This document shows positions 1 through 10,726 of a stretch of 64,000 nt of DNA, one piece after another. The stretch is from contig CM074764.1 of NCBI GenBank assembly GCA_037355855.1, positions 682,001-746,000 on the forward strand. Direction: 5' to 3'. This stretch comes from Pseudo-nitzschia pungens (taxonomy: Eukaryota > Bacillariophyta > Bacillariophyceae > Bacillariales > Bacillariaceae). The translations under genes were made by a program, and so were the position numbers. Numbering within the stretch: position 1 is the stretch's first letter; each line of letters begins with the position of its first letter. The notes below the pieces were generated by a model. It did not search any database. It saw only the letters and a program-made list of their open reading frames with translations, and was not told where the DNA came from.

Positions 1-806
1 CGAGCGCGGATCCTCGTCGTCATCATCATCCCCCCGAGCTCTTTGTGATCCTGAGCAGCATCCAGGTCTGGAGCACCAATCCCATCATGGAGGGCTGGGG
101 GCACTTTCCGACCGAGCAGGAGCGCCTGTGGAACTTGCTGCGGACTCATTACGGCAACAACAACAAGAACAATGGCAATGGCAACGACCCGATCGATCCT
201 CCGCTCCCGCCGGCGCCGGTGCTCTTTCTGAGCGGGGACGTGCACCACGGCGAGATTTCCGGCGGGCCCGGATACTACGAGATCACCAGCAGCGGGCTGA
301 CGCACCACTGCGGGCAGCACAAGCTGTACGGAAGCGTCTGCGAACCCGTCCTGCGAACCTTTTCCGATCACCGGTCGGGGGTGCGCGGCGAGGGCCGGCA
401 GAACGACAACGACGGTGGTGGTGAAGGTGAAGGTGAGAGCTACAGCGACAAGGACAAGGACAAGGACAAGGACCACGACCATCGAGACCGGTACTTTATT
501 GGGCTGAACTATGGTGTGCTCGAGGTCGTCACAACCACAAGCGACAGCGACAGCGACAGCGACGACCATCATCACCGGCACCCGAAGCGGGAGGTCCGGG
601 CCCAGATCCGCAACGCCACCGGCCACACCGTGCTGGAGGTCACCCAGGCCCTGGCGGGGCACGGTCCCGTTCCGGTCCTGCCCCCCTACAGCGAGCTCCC
701 CCGCGTCTGGGACGGCCACCTGATCCCGTACGCCAGGGGAGCGCTGCTGCTGGCGGCCGTCGGGCTGGCCTCGATCCGGGCGGTGCTGTTGGGGCGGACG
801 AGATGA
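1..806 (+). CDS. PhoD-like alkaline phosphatase/phosphodiesterase, C-terminal part
   Basis: The reading frame is open from base 3 and its 5' part lies outside the window. The visible ~268 residues match the end of the PhoD-type metallophosphatase family: a segment with WSTNP and EGWG, then LSGDVHHGEI, which supplies metal-binding Asp and His residues, then a conserved YYEITSSGLTH stretch. PhoD enzymes cleave phosphomonoesters or diesters, usually outside the cytoplasm, and are often phosphate-scavenging enzymes in algae. Low-complexity Asp/Lys and Asp/Ser inserts (around bases 400-575) interrupt the conserved part. The last ~20 residues form a hydrophobic segment ending in Arg, which suggests a C-terminal membrane anchor. 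Substrate and location are inferred from the family. The missing N-terminus would show whether a signal peptide is present. Confidence 0.8.
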   Translation, partial: SADPRRHHHPPELFVILSSIQVWSTNPIMEGWGHFPTEQERLWNLLRTHYGNNNKNNGNGNDPIDPPLPPAPVLFLSGDVHHGEISGGPGYYEITSSGLTHHCGQHKLYGSVCEPVLRTFSDHRSGVRGEGRQNDNDGGGEGEGESYSDKDKDKDKDHDHRDRYFIGLNYGVLEVVTTTSDSDSDSDDHHHRHPKREVRAQIRNATGHTVLEVTQALAGHGPVPVLPPYSELPRVWDGHLIPYARGALLLAAVGLASIRAVLLGRTR

Positions 807-1018
807 GATGAGACGAGACGAGACGAGACGAGATGAGATGAAATGAAATAATGAAATGAAACGAAACGAAACGAAACGAAGTGAGATGAGATGAGATGAA
901 ATGAGACTAGATGAAATGAAATGAATTGAGATGAGATGAGATGAGATGAGATGAGATGAATTGAGATGAGACGAAACGAAGTGAGATGAGATGAATTGAG
1001 ATGAGATGAGATGAGATG
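801..1018. repeat. GAGAT/GAGAC/GAAAT pentamer array
   Basis: An imperfect pentanucleotide array, mostly GAGAT, GAGAC, GAAAC and GAAAT units, starts at the stop codon of the PhoD-like gene and runs for about 220 bases. Open frames through it encode only Ser/His/Leu repeats and are not genes. Confidence 0.9.
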
Positions 1019-1886
1019 GACAACAGGCAATAAGGGATGGAAGGAAGGCAACGTGGGGAACAGCGCGCTTCCAAACGAAACGTCGATGATTGGAATGTTC
1101 GAATGCGCAGCAATACTGAACGATGCTAACCAATAAAACGTCGGGAACCGCACCGCACGTGCGCAACCTCTCCTCCCAACGCGGAAGGCATTGTTGCGCC
1201 AACCATCGTCTCTTCCTTTTTCTCCTCCTCCTCCTGCATTCGTAGTAACCCAGATCGAGTGCTCGAGGCAGGATCAAAACGCAAGACGAAGAAACACCCT
1301 TCTACACTGCTACTCGTAGGTAGTAACCTTAGTTGTGAGTCACCCAGTGATCTCTTTCATCCCGGGCAGATTATTTTGCGAGATTGTGCGACAAAAGGTT
1401 TCAACAAAAACTTTTTTATTAAAACAATACTTCGTACAGTAATAATAATAGTATCATTCATGTTGAAGGGATAACCTTACCGTAAGGTTTTACAATCTGA
1501 GTTCTAGAAAGCAACTACACGTATGTAATGCAAACTAAGGTTAGAGTTGTTGTTCCAGTTGCATTCGGAATGAAAAAGATCGTGACAGTTTCTTCTCGTG
1601 TTTCATGAAGGATGTGATGATTAAGGCTTACGAGCAAGTTAGCTGTACCGGTACGTAATTACTGCATCGATCATGTCGATCACGGATCTCCGACGATGAT
1701 TCACAGAATTTGCGGAATTGTTGAGCGACAATCCCAACTGGAGAAACCGGTGCTCGGCACGACGCACGACGCTCGACGCCATTCCCATAGGTACGAGCAA
1801 CAGTGCTTCGCGCGCATCGTCATCATCGTTGCAATACATACGGTGGCGGCGCACCCCACCCCGGTGCGTAAAACGCGGCATCAACC
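1019..1886. other. Intergenic, no gene seen
   Basis: No supported gene. Near 1473-1490 there is an inverted arrangement of AACCTTAC and GTAAGGTT, one of the many relatives of the GTAAGNTTAC word found between genes across this window. Confidence 0.6.
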
Positions 1887-4496
1887 ATGAGGAGCGCCTC
1901 GTTCGCCGCACGCGGGTGCAGCGGGCGCATCGGCGGCGCCCTCGCTCGGAGCCGCGCCGTTGCCCCATCGGCGACGAGATCGACCCCCTCGGTTTCGGAG
2001 AAGACGCTCGCGAGAACGAGAACGCCGCCGCCGCAGGGGACGAGTCGGCGACGCTTCGGAATGCTGCCGCCGCTGCGGGGGAGACCGAAGGCGACGCGGC
2101 GGCAGCAGCAACTGCAACTACTGCAACTACCGCAACTATTACCGCAGCAAAGACACTTCCTGCCGCAACAACAAGGACAACTCGTGCAACCAATCCCGCG
2201 CGCGAGAAATCTCTCGTCGATCTCCTCCGACCCACCCAAATTGACGCCGGAAGAGGCGGGCCGGAGAGCCGAACAACTCGCGTCGGAACGGGTGCGACAA
2301 AACAATCGCCTGCGGCAACTGCTGGGCGCCGTGGATTGGGTGGAGGACGACGATGATAACAAGAACGATAACAATAACGATCGGAGCGACGACGACGACG
2401 ACGACGACGGGTTCCCGAGCATGGCAACGCTGCTCTCGCACGCCGGGATCGACGTCGGCACGGAAATGGACAGCAGCCGCGGAGAACTCCGAGACAACAT
2501 TCCCATGTCGCCTCCGTTGCACACGGCCACCACTTACACGCGGCCCGCCGATGGGATCTACAGGGACGGGTAAGTGGGTTTTGTCGGAAGCGAGAGCGAG
2601 GCCGGGGCCGCATGCGTCGAATCGATACGATAGCGATACGATTGCGATTGCGATTGCGATTGCGATTGCGATTGCGATGTGGTATACGACACGATACGAC
2701 ACACGACACGATGCGATGCGATTCGATTCGACTGACCACCCACCGATCTCTACCGGAAATTACTGCCTCTCGGATCGGTTTTTGTTTTGTTTTGTTTTGT
2801 TTTGTTTTGTTTTTGTTTCGTTTTGTTTTGTTTTGTTTTGTTTTGTTTTGTTTTGTTCTCAACGTTTGACGCCGCAGCGATTCCATCTACGCGAGGATGG
2901 ACAATCCCACCCGGCTGCTGCTGGAACGGTGCGTCCACGCACTGGAATGCTCCCACCCCCGGTTGCGCGACGAAATTCGTCGCAACGAAACGAACGCCGC
3001 TAAAGGCAGCGGCAGCGGCAGTTTTGCCTTTTCCTCGGGAATGCAGGCTTGCACCGCCATTCTCTTGGCGCACTCGACGACGACCACGAATGGTTCTTTC
3101 GGAGGACGAGAAGGAGGAGGAGGAGGGGGAATGACGGTGCTGATCCCGACCGACGTGTACCACGGGGTCCGCACCCTGCTGTCGGACGTCTTTTCGAGGC
3201 ACGGCGTCGCGACGCGGGAAATCGACATGGCGGGAAGCGGGGGCGCGTCTTCCGTCGGGGCCGCCGTTTCCGAGATTGCCGCCGCTTCCGCCGCCGGCGA
3301 GCGCCGCGCGGCGATCATCGTCTGGATGGAGACGCCGTCGAATCCCCGGTGCGAGGTGGTGGACGTTCGGGCCGTTTGCGACGCCGCGCGGTCCGCGGGG
3401 GATCGCTGGAAGGACGCCGTCGAGGTGACGACGGTTGTCGACGGGACCATGGCCTCTCCGTTCCTGACGCGGCCTCTGGAGGTGCGTGCGAGAGGAGAAG
3501 CGCCCGCGGGGGCCGCGATCCGTAGCGGCGCGGAGGCTTTTGCGGTTCGTTGCGGTTGCGGTTGCGGGACTCCGGCATGGCAATCGCAGCGGCAATGGCA
3601 GCGGCAGCGGCAACCCATAGGGAGGCACTCGGTTCTGCACTCACGGTTTTGTTGGCTTGTTTGTTTGGACTTTGTGTCGTGTTGTGTTTGATGTTGTTTG
3701 TGCCCGCCACCAATCCGCGCATGCTTACCATACATGCATACATGCATATACATACACATGTACATACAAAACATCGCAGCTCGGGGCCGACGTTTCCTTC
3801 CACTCCGGCACCAAGTACCTCGCCGGCCATTCGGACGCGCTGATCGGAACCCTGACCCCGTCCCCGGCGACACCCCGCGGTCGGGCCCTGGCTCCGCTGC
3901 TGCGGTCCGTGCAGATTGCCGGCGGCGGGGTGGCCTCCCCGTGGGATTGCTGGCTGACCCTGCGGGGGATGCGGACCCTGCACGTGCGGGTCCGACGGCA
4001 GTGCCGGACCGCGCTCCGACTCGCCGAATATCTCTACGAAAAACAGCAAGAACAAGAACAAGAACAAGAACGCAACTCTGTGTTTGGAAACGTTAAAGCC
4101 GTTCACTACCCCGGTCTCCCATCCCATCCCCAGCACGAGGTGGCCACGAGGCAAATGGCGCTGGGCAATGACAAAGACAATAGCGCTGGTGCCGACTCCC
4201 GTAACCCCGGCTTTGGCGGCGTCCTGTCCTTCGAACTGTCCGACGAAGCCGCCGCCACGGCCTTTGCGGGGGCCATCCGGATCGCGCAGCGCGCCACGAG
4301 CCTGGGCGGGTCCGAGACCCTCGTCGAGCACCGGGCCAGCATCGAACCGCCCGACGCGATCGTGAGTCCCCCCGGATTGCTCCGGGTGAGCGTCGGGCTG
4401 GAGGACCCCGACGATCTGATCCGGGATTTCGAGAACGCCTTTGGCATCGTCGAAACCGTCCTCTCGTCGTTCGGGACGCCGTCGTCGGTTCCGTGA
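1887..4496 (+). CDS. PLP-dependent Cys/Met metabolism enzyme (cystathionine gamma-synthase/lyase family)
   Basis: Three exons, 1887-2569, 2878-3481 and 3780-4496, join in frame to give 667 residues. Both introns have GT-AG ends (GTAAGT/GCAG and GTGCGT/GCAG). Family marks in order are YARMDNPT (phosphate binding), SGMQA, METPSNP, VVDGTMASP (PLP-ring Asp) and SGTKYLAGHSD, whose Lys441 is the expected Schiff-base lysine. The family makes or cleaves cystathionine or eliminates sulfur from Cys or Met. I cannot tell synthase from lyase. The core is ~400 residues, and the first ~220 residues are an extra Gln- and Asp-rich region that begins with Arg/Ala/Ser as an organelle presequence would. Poly-Asp and Gln/Glu tracts interrupt the fold at tolerant points. 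Intron 1 is full of GATTGC and TTTTG repeats. Confidence 0.88.
2641..2679. repeat. GCGATT hexamer repeat in intron
   Basis: About six tandem copies of a GCGATT hexamer lie inside intron 1 of the Cys/Met enzyme gene. Confidence 0.9.
2780..2856. repeat. TTTTG pentamer repeat in intron
   Basis: Tandem TTTTG units with one or two interruptions fill the end of intron 1, just before its 3' splice site, and provide its pyrimidine-rich tract. Confidence 0.9.
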
Positions 4497-4832
4497 CGCC
4501 GCGGTTTTCGTTTTCGTTCGGGGTGGACCCGCATGCATCCACCCACCGAGAACCGTTCGCGGTTTCGGGCGGATCGGACCAGAGATTAAGAGTGGTCTTC
4601 CGGTGATGCGATGCGATGCGATGTGGCTATGATTGATTCTGTAAACACCTAAAGAGTAGACTACTGTTGTTTTTGCAAGACGCATTTTCATCCAACAAAC
4701 CAAATTACCAGAAAAAACAAACATTTTGCCGGTTCCAAACGATTTATTGCTTTATCCTTTCGTTATTACTATTGGTTTATGGATTCGTGTGTGCGCGTGT
4801 ACCGTGCGTGAGTGCGTGCGCCCGTGTTTGGT
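4497..4832. other. Convergent intergenic spacer
   Basis: 3' ends of two converging genes meet here. No gene, RNA or clear repeat was recognised. Confidence 0.6.
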
Positions 4833-5468
4833 TCAGAGCTTGGCCAGGACGGAAGGAGCCCAGGTGTTGGAGGACTCCTCGGAAGACGAAAAGTATTCCT
4901 TGACGACCCCGTCCTCGGCAATCAGCGAGAATCGCTTGGTCCGGGGCATCATGGGCGTCTCCATGGTGAGGCCGAGCGCCCTCGTGAGCTCGCCGGTTCC
5001 GTCGCTCAGAAAGAGAATCCCCGCGTCGGCTCCCCCGGAGGTGCTCCCCCAGGCCTCCATGACGAAGTAGTCGTTGGTGGCGATGCAAATGACGAGATCG
5101 ACTCCCTTTTGCGCGAGTTCGTCCTTCGCGGTGATAAAGCTGGGCAGGTGCGACTTGGAGCAGCCGGGGGTAAAGGCTCCGGGGACCCCGAAGATGACGA
5201 CCTTTTTTCCGGCAATGAGCTCGGCGATGTTTACGTCGTTCTTTCCGCCAAAGTCGGGGAGGCCCTCCTGGAGGACGACCGGGGGGATGGTGTCGCCGGC
5301 CTTCACTTCTCGGATTTCGGTTTCTGTCATGCTGTCGGAGCCGGAGGATGCGAGAGACGTCGAGAGCGTTTTGTGGAACGCCTTGGCGGATCGGGAGAAT
5401 CCGGTGAAGGCTTGGGAGGCGGAGAAGGTTGCAACGAGCAAGAAGACGAATCGAACGATGGTGTTCAT
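4833..5468 (-). CDS. Peroxiredoxin-5/type II peroxiredoxin, probably plastid-targeted
   Basis: A 211-residue single-exon protein. I start it at the Met of MNTIVRF because a signal peptide follows at once. The hydrophobic stretch VFLLVATFSASQ ends in QAFTGF, which fits the diatom plastid rule of signal peptide, cleavage, then Phe. The mature part is a PRX5-type thioredoxin fold: PGAFTPGC carries the PxxxTxxC motif with the peroxidatic Cys and supporting Thr, RTKRFS supplies the conserved Arg, and a second Cys in VICIATND could act as resolving Cys. Members reduce hydrogen peroxide and alkyl peroxides using thioredoxin or glutaredoxin. A role against peroxides made in the plastid is inferred from the leader. 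Length and motif spacing are normal for the family. Confidence 0.93.
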   Translation of the reverse strand: MNTIVRFVFLLVATFSASQAFTGFSRSAKAFHKTLSTSLASSGSDSMTETEIREVKAGDTIPPVVLQEGLPDFGGKNDVNIAELIAGKKVVIFGVPGAFTPGCSKSHLPSFITAKDELAQKGVDLVICIATNDYFVMEAWGSTSGGADAGILFLSDGTGELTRALGLTMETPMMPRTKRFSLIAEDGVVKEYFSSSEESSNTWAPSVLAKL

Positions 5469-6265
5469 CTCGTGTATGGGTGTGTCTGTGAGTGTGTGAG
5501 AGTGTGTGTTGTCGTTTGCGACTTGTGGTGACCACTTGCAACAACAATACGAAATTGTGGCCACAGCGCAGCGCACGTTACTGTATCCGTTCCAGGTATC
5601 TTCGCAATCCATCAACACCAATCTGCGCTGTCGTGTCCATCGTGACGGGCTTGCACCGCGCTTACTTGGTTATGATGTACAGTGTTCAGTACCGGTACGG
5701 TAAGTTAGTTGACACACAAAGATCCATTCTTCCAGGGTGACTGCGTGCCGATTTACGGAATTTACGAAACAACAGACAGGAGTCCAAATCCAAAACCGTG
5801 AAGGCATGACAATGACGCACGCAAAGAAATGAGACGTGCATACCTCCTGTGTCGTTCTGTGCACGTTTGAATGGAATACTCTCAATGGAAATCTTCCCAC
5901 GACTAAAAAATCTTTGCGAAAGAACAATCAAAACAATGAAAAACAAAAAAAGCATGTCGTTGAGACGATTGACGATCGATCAGCTTCCGAATTGGTACTG
6001 GTTACTGTACTGTAACTTACGTTGTTCCAGTTGTGGATACTGCCTGTATTTATTGTGGATCGCCGTTCGCCTTCCTAAGAATCAGAGTCCATCTCAAAAA
6101 AGAAACCAACCGCATTCACAATTCAACGCAGTGAGTGATCCGAGAAACCAGAACTATTACCGATTTCGACTTCCTTCCATCCTTCCACCCATCCTTCCAC
6201 CCATCCTTCCACCCATCCATTCATCTATCCACCGATCCGTCGATCGAGAAAATCATACCGTCCCG
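5469..6265. other. Divergent intergenic region with CATCCTTCCACC repeats
   Basis: The region lies between the divergently transcribed peroxiredoxin and membrane-protein genes and probably holds both promoters. At 6172-6230 a 12-base CCTTCCACCCAT unit is repeated about three times, ending just before the next start codon. No promoter element could be identified with confidence. Confidence 0.5.
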
Positions 6266-7553
6266 ATGAAGACCCCGGCAGAATTCCGGGAGGGACCACC
6301 ACTGGATTCCCAAAACCACCAAAACCATCCCGCGCCGACGGCTCCCACCGAAGACGAGGCGGCGGAACTCGAGGCCGCACGCCACCGGTACCACGCGTCC
6401 ATGCTGGTGAGGGACCACCTGGAATCGCACGTTGCCAACAATCCGGGGGCGTCCTCCGATTACGTGACGTGGATCGCGACCCTCCATCCCGAAAACGCCG
6501 ATATCACCATCGATCCACGATTCTTTGTTCCTGGTAAGTTATAGTGAATCTGAGTGCATGTGAATGTGAATGAATAAATGAATGGATGGATGTGAGTGAA
6601 TGGATGGATGGATAAATGGGTGAATGGATGGATATTGTATTGGAACACAATGGCGACGTTTCCTTTTGAAAATCGTCTCACCCTTTGCATTGTTGTACCT
6701 CATCGTCGTCAATGTCCGATAGGAAATCCTTGGTGGACCATTTACGAGGAGACCAAGAACGAGCCGATTCCGACGGCTACCGCTGTACCGATTCCCGACT
6801 CTGGCAGTGACGATGACTCCTCCTCCTCCTCCTCTGGTACTGACGACCGTGACGATTCGGATCGGAGCTCGGACGACAAGGACGGGAACACCGCAGAACA
6901 CGCGTCGACTGTTCCGCAGCAGGGATCCGATTCCGACAACGAGAGCATCGCGCGCCACCGAAAGCCTCCCCATTGCTGCGCAACCTTGCTCTCCCCTGCA
7001 GCTGACCGTTGCGGTTCTGGTGGCCGTCCCGGCGATCGTCGGGGTGCTGGTCTGCGAGCTGTCCGCATTTGTCGTCTTGTACGTTCCGGCCGCGCTCGTC
7101 TACCTCACCGCCAAGAAACTGCTGTCCCCGCCCAATTGCTGCACCTGCGGCATTTATTGGGCGCTGATGCTGGTGGACCGCGTCCTGTACGCCTGCGACT
7201 CGATCGTCCTGGTGGTGAGCGTCCTTCTGACGGAAGTGGTGGCGCTCGCGGCCTGCCTGGTCGGGTTCTGTACCGGTGGTGCACTGTGGGCCGGGCGGGT
7301 GCACCAACAAATCCGCAGGATTTGCCACGGCATTCGGGTTTTCTTTCGCCGCCATACCACCACCACCACCACGACGACGGATTCGGTGCCTCCCCGCCGG
7401 TTCTGCGGCTGGACCACGACGGACCAACCGCAACCACACCACCAACGTCAACGCCAACGCTACTACGAATCGAACAACGGTGCGGGTGCTACTGCGGAGG
7501 GTTCGGCGGTGGGGTCGGCAGATCACGAACACCAACGACTCTACGACGTGTGA
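6266..7553 (+). CDS. Unknown membrane protein, spliced
   Basis: I do not recognise this protein. Exon 1 (6266-6533) starts at MKTPAEF and ends at a clear GTAAGT donor. Exon 2 starts at 6723 after ATAG and restores the frame (VPGNPWWTIYEE). It runs into a Ser/Asp-rich stretch. A last exon starts at 7002 after a strong CTCCCCTGCAG acceptor and encodes two to three hydrophobic segments (LTVAVLVAVPAIVGVLVC, ALVYL, SIVLVVSVLL, VALAACLVGF), a Cys cluster (NCCTC) and a basic, then Gln/His-rich tail. The end of exon 2 is uncertain. In-phase GT donors exist at 6911 (GTTCCG) and 6785 (GTACCG), neither ideal. The predicted length is 293 or 335 residues. Confidence 0.6.
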
Positions 7554-7815
7554 ACAAACGATGATGGGTCGGTCGATTTATCCGTATTTGTTGCGTATTA
7601 AGACGTACAATCATAATCATTGCTATTACTATTTATTTTGTGCAAATTCCACACGCTGCGGGAACGAAACGTTGGTCCGCACGAGTGTTTTTTTGCCTGG
7701 AAACCATTCTACACGTCCTCTTGTTTTCAAACCTTTTTGAACAATTATCAATCGATCCAAAAATAATATCGCCTGATCTGAGTTATTATATTACTAATAA
7801 TAGAATTATTATCCT

Positions 7816-9673
7816 TCAGTACCCTGCCTTTTTGTCCACCGGATTGAGCAGTGGTTGACCGTGCAGAAATCTCGGCAGGTTTTCGTTGACGAAGAATTGA
7901 GTGCTCTCCAGCATGAACGTATCCGTCTGGTCCATGTTGTGTCTATTTGTTCGTCGATTCGTTGCGGCATCGTCGTTGCGACATCGTCATCGTCGTTGTA
8001 ATCGTCATCGTCGTTGCGGCATTGTCATCGTCATCGTTGTTACGGCATCGTCGTTGCAGCATCGTCGTTGCGGCATTGTTGTCATCATCATCATCATCGT
8101 TGTCACCGTTGTGTTGCAAAGTACCACATTGTTTTGAAAAGGAAAACGAAAGGAAAAATGAAAACGGAGGTGATCGCCAAAACAATACAGCATGAGTGGC
8201 GAAGAAGAAGCAACGAAATGGAAGCCATCCGGACGGGATCAACCACAAATTGTTATATACCACCAAAACACCGAATCATCGACGCTCTCGAGGTTCCGTC
8301 CCACTCCGACAATTGCGATTCCCGGAAAGCGAGCGAGCAAGCAACTTGGCAACTAAACACGCGACTCACGGACTCAGCAGAACATTGTCCAGCTTCCACA
8401 GCTCGCTGTCCTCGTCCAGGGGCTCCTTGGTGAACACGTCCAGGCCGGCCCCCTTCAGCCGTCCGTCCTTCAGGGCCGCAACCAGGGCCTCCTCGTCCAC
8501 GATCGGTCCCCGGCCGACGTTGATGAAGACGCAGCCCTCCTTGGCGGCATCGAACTGGTCCTTCCCGATCATTTTGTGCGTGGAGGGCGTCAGCGGCGCG
8601 CTGCACAGGACGTAGTCCGATTCGGCAAAGAGCTTGCTGAGGTTCTCGCTCCCGTCCCCGTACACCGCGTCGCAAAAGGGATCGGCGGCGATTTCTTCGG
8701 CCGGCGGGACGTTCCTCCGCAGGGCGATCACGGTCATGCCGTAGGCCTTGGCGAGCCTGGCCGCCGCCCTGCCGATGTCGCCGTAGCCGACAACGCCCAG
8801 GGTGGAACCGCGGATCTCCCTCACGCTGTACTTGTGCCACTTGCTCCCTCGCTGGTTGCGGAGCAGCAGCGGCAGGTCCTTGGCAAAGTAGGAAACGGCG
8901 AGCATGGTGTACTCCGCCAGGGTCGACGAAAAGGCCCCCTTGGCGTTGGTCATGACGAGTCTTTCGTCGGGCGTGTTCGCGAGGGTCTCGGACGTCAGGA
9001 CGTCGATTCCGGCGGACCGGCAGTGGATCCATTCCAGCGAGGGGACCCTCTCGATGAGTCCGGCGAGGGTCTCGCGGGTCACACCGGGACTCACAAAGAC
9101 CACGTTGGCCTTTTCTTCCGCGAGGGCGTCGACGTCGAGGTCCTCAAGGGTTCCACCGACCTGGAGCAATCGGGCGCCGGTGGGAAGGCGCTCGTCGCCG
9201 CCCTCAAGCGGCAGGTTGTTGGGATCCCCGGGAACGGACAGCGAGACGATCCGGGCCTCCCGGACGGGGGCTTGTCCGTCCCCGGCCCGAAAGGAGGAGG
9301 AGGGAGCGGAGGCGTAGGCTTCGCGATTCCAGTACGCGGCGCCCCCGGATCGGGGCGGTTCGGCCACCGTCTGGGACGACGACGACGACGACGAGGAAGA
9401 CATGTGTCGCGAAGCGATGGAAGTAGTGGTGGTGGTCGTGGTGGCGGCAGAAGTTGCTGCGATGGCTCCGGAAAAGCGATCGCCGAGAGTTGTTCGCAAG
9501 AATGCCGTGGAGCGCGGATTGGAAGTTGTCGATTTCGCCAATCGGGAAAACGATGAGGAGACCGGGGACGACGACGACAAGAACCGTGGAGCGGCAAGCC
9601 CTTGCAGCATCGGTAATCGAACAATGAGAGCCAGTTGCAATCGCAGTATCGAGCAGAGACCGAAGATCCTCAT
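7816..9673 (-). CDS. D-isomer-specific 2-hydroxyacid dehydrogenase
   Basis: Two exons, 9673-8370 and 7942-7816, give 476 residues. The donor GTGAGT follows the codons for NVLLS, and the 127-base last exon begins with the codons for PHNMD, so the catalytic His is supplied only after splicing. The Rossmann motif is GYGDIG. The catalytic Arg is in NVGRGP and the catalytic Glu is in FTKEP. Members reduce 2-oxoacids such as glyoxylate or hydroxypyruvate to D-2-hydroxyacids. Where NAD enzymes carry an acidic residue after the second beta strand, this one has VIALRRN, which favours NADPH. About 120 N-terminal residues rich in Ser, Thr and Arg precede the catalytic part and look like an organelle presequence, mitochondrial or plastid. 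The exact substrate is unknown. Confidence 0.9.
7958..8108. repeat. Triplet repeats (GTCATC/GTTGCG) in intron
   Basis: An imperfect array of GTC, ATC and GTTGCGGCATC units lies within the 427-base intron of the dehydrogenase gene. Frames through it are repeat translations, not genes. Confidence 0.85.
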
Positions 9674-10726
9674 GCGTTGCTACGCCTCCAAAAACAGCCT
9701 TTGGGTTTTCCACTTGGTGAAAATCAAGAGTGGAAGGAAGCACGAAACGAATGAACGTGAACGAGCTGGTTCCGAAGGAACGACGTTCAAGTCGCGATTG
9801 TAACGCGTTTCGGTATGAAACTTCTTTGGCACGTCGTTCGTCTTCCGTCGTTGTTCTGTTTGTCACACGCTGACTTAGTTTGTGCTTCACGGATCGCCGG
9901 AAGGAAAAAGAAAATCCAACCCATCTCATTCGGTAATCTTGCGTAATTTACCTTACCGTACCTTACGTGTAGATCCGGAACGGTGCGAGTATTCATATCT
10001 ACAAAAAGTATGAGTACGACTACGTCATTGCATTTATGGTATGTAGGTAGGAGGTAACCTTACGGTAGGTTACCAGGTACGTATGTTTTGTCGGAATCCC
10101 TCAGTTGACGACTCCCTCATTTATTACTCATTAAAAGTAAGGTTACTTACCCGTAAGGTTACCATGTTGATATATAAATTAAATGCAACTATAAATACCA
10201 GTACAAAACACACGTACAATGTAACGCATAACATTGGTGCGCTGCGCGCACCAGCAGCGCTCTAAGTCAGCAGGTGAGGAGCCAAAAAAATCCATGAAGA
10301 CCGTTCGATTTCATCTCAAAAAAAAATACAAGTGGAAATCAAAACAAAAAACACATCATTGACATGGGTTCTCGCCGCAGTCGCAGACAATGATGGGTCG
10401 ATCACATCACATGACAATACTACTACTACCCCAACCATTCTCTCTTGAAAGCAATGAAGGTGACTGCAAGGTACACATGTACACATTTTCTACTACAGAT
10501 GTATTACACTACACAACAATCAACAAGTAATGGCGGAGGCGACAAAAAATGATCCGAAAACATCGATCGATCGAATCGATTCGATCGACCGAATCGATTG
10601 AACTGATCCCCCGGTGGACAGCAAACAAAGGGACAACAATAAACTTGAAATTGAAAACAGCTGATAGCAGCAACAACAGGGGTACTTCCCCTGTCCAACA
10701 GCTGCTGTATCACCAACAACAAGTCA
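9674..10726. other. Intergenic region with GTAAGGTTAC sites, next to recombinase gene
   Basis: No gene is supported. The stretch 9935-10165 holds many GGTTAC/GTAACC words, including three exact GTAAGGTTAC/GTAACCTTAC sites. 10561-10600 is rich in ATCGATTCGATCGA. Part of this region probably belongs to the mobile element that carries the adjacent recombinase, but no element end could be recognised. Confidence 0.5.
10054..10162. repeat. Cluster of GTAAGGTTAC words
   Basis: Exact copies at 10054-10063 (complement), 10137-10146 and 10153-10162. The first is followed after a short gap by GGTTACC, forming a small GGTAACC...GGTTACC inverted repeat. Confidence 0.85.

Noticed and set aside
686..1153. 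155-codon minus-strand ORF rich in Ser/His/Leu
   Set aside because: Translation of the pentamer array; no domain and no start context.
1639..2886. 415-codon minus-strand ORF starting in the TTTTG repeat
   Set aside because: It reads KTKQN repeats from the intron repeat and Arg-rich shadow of exon 1 of the Cys/Met enzyme.
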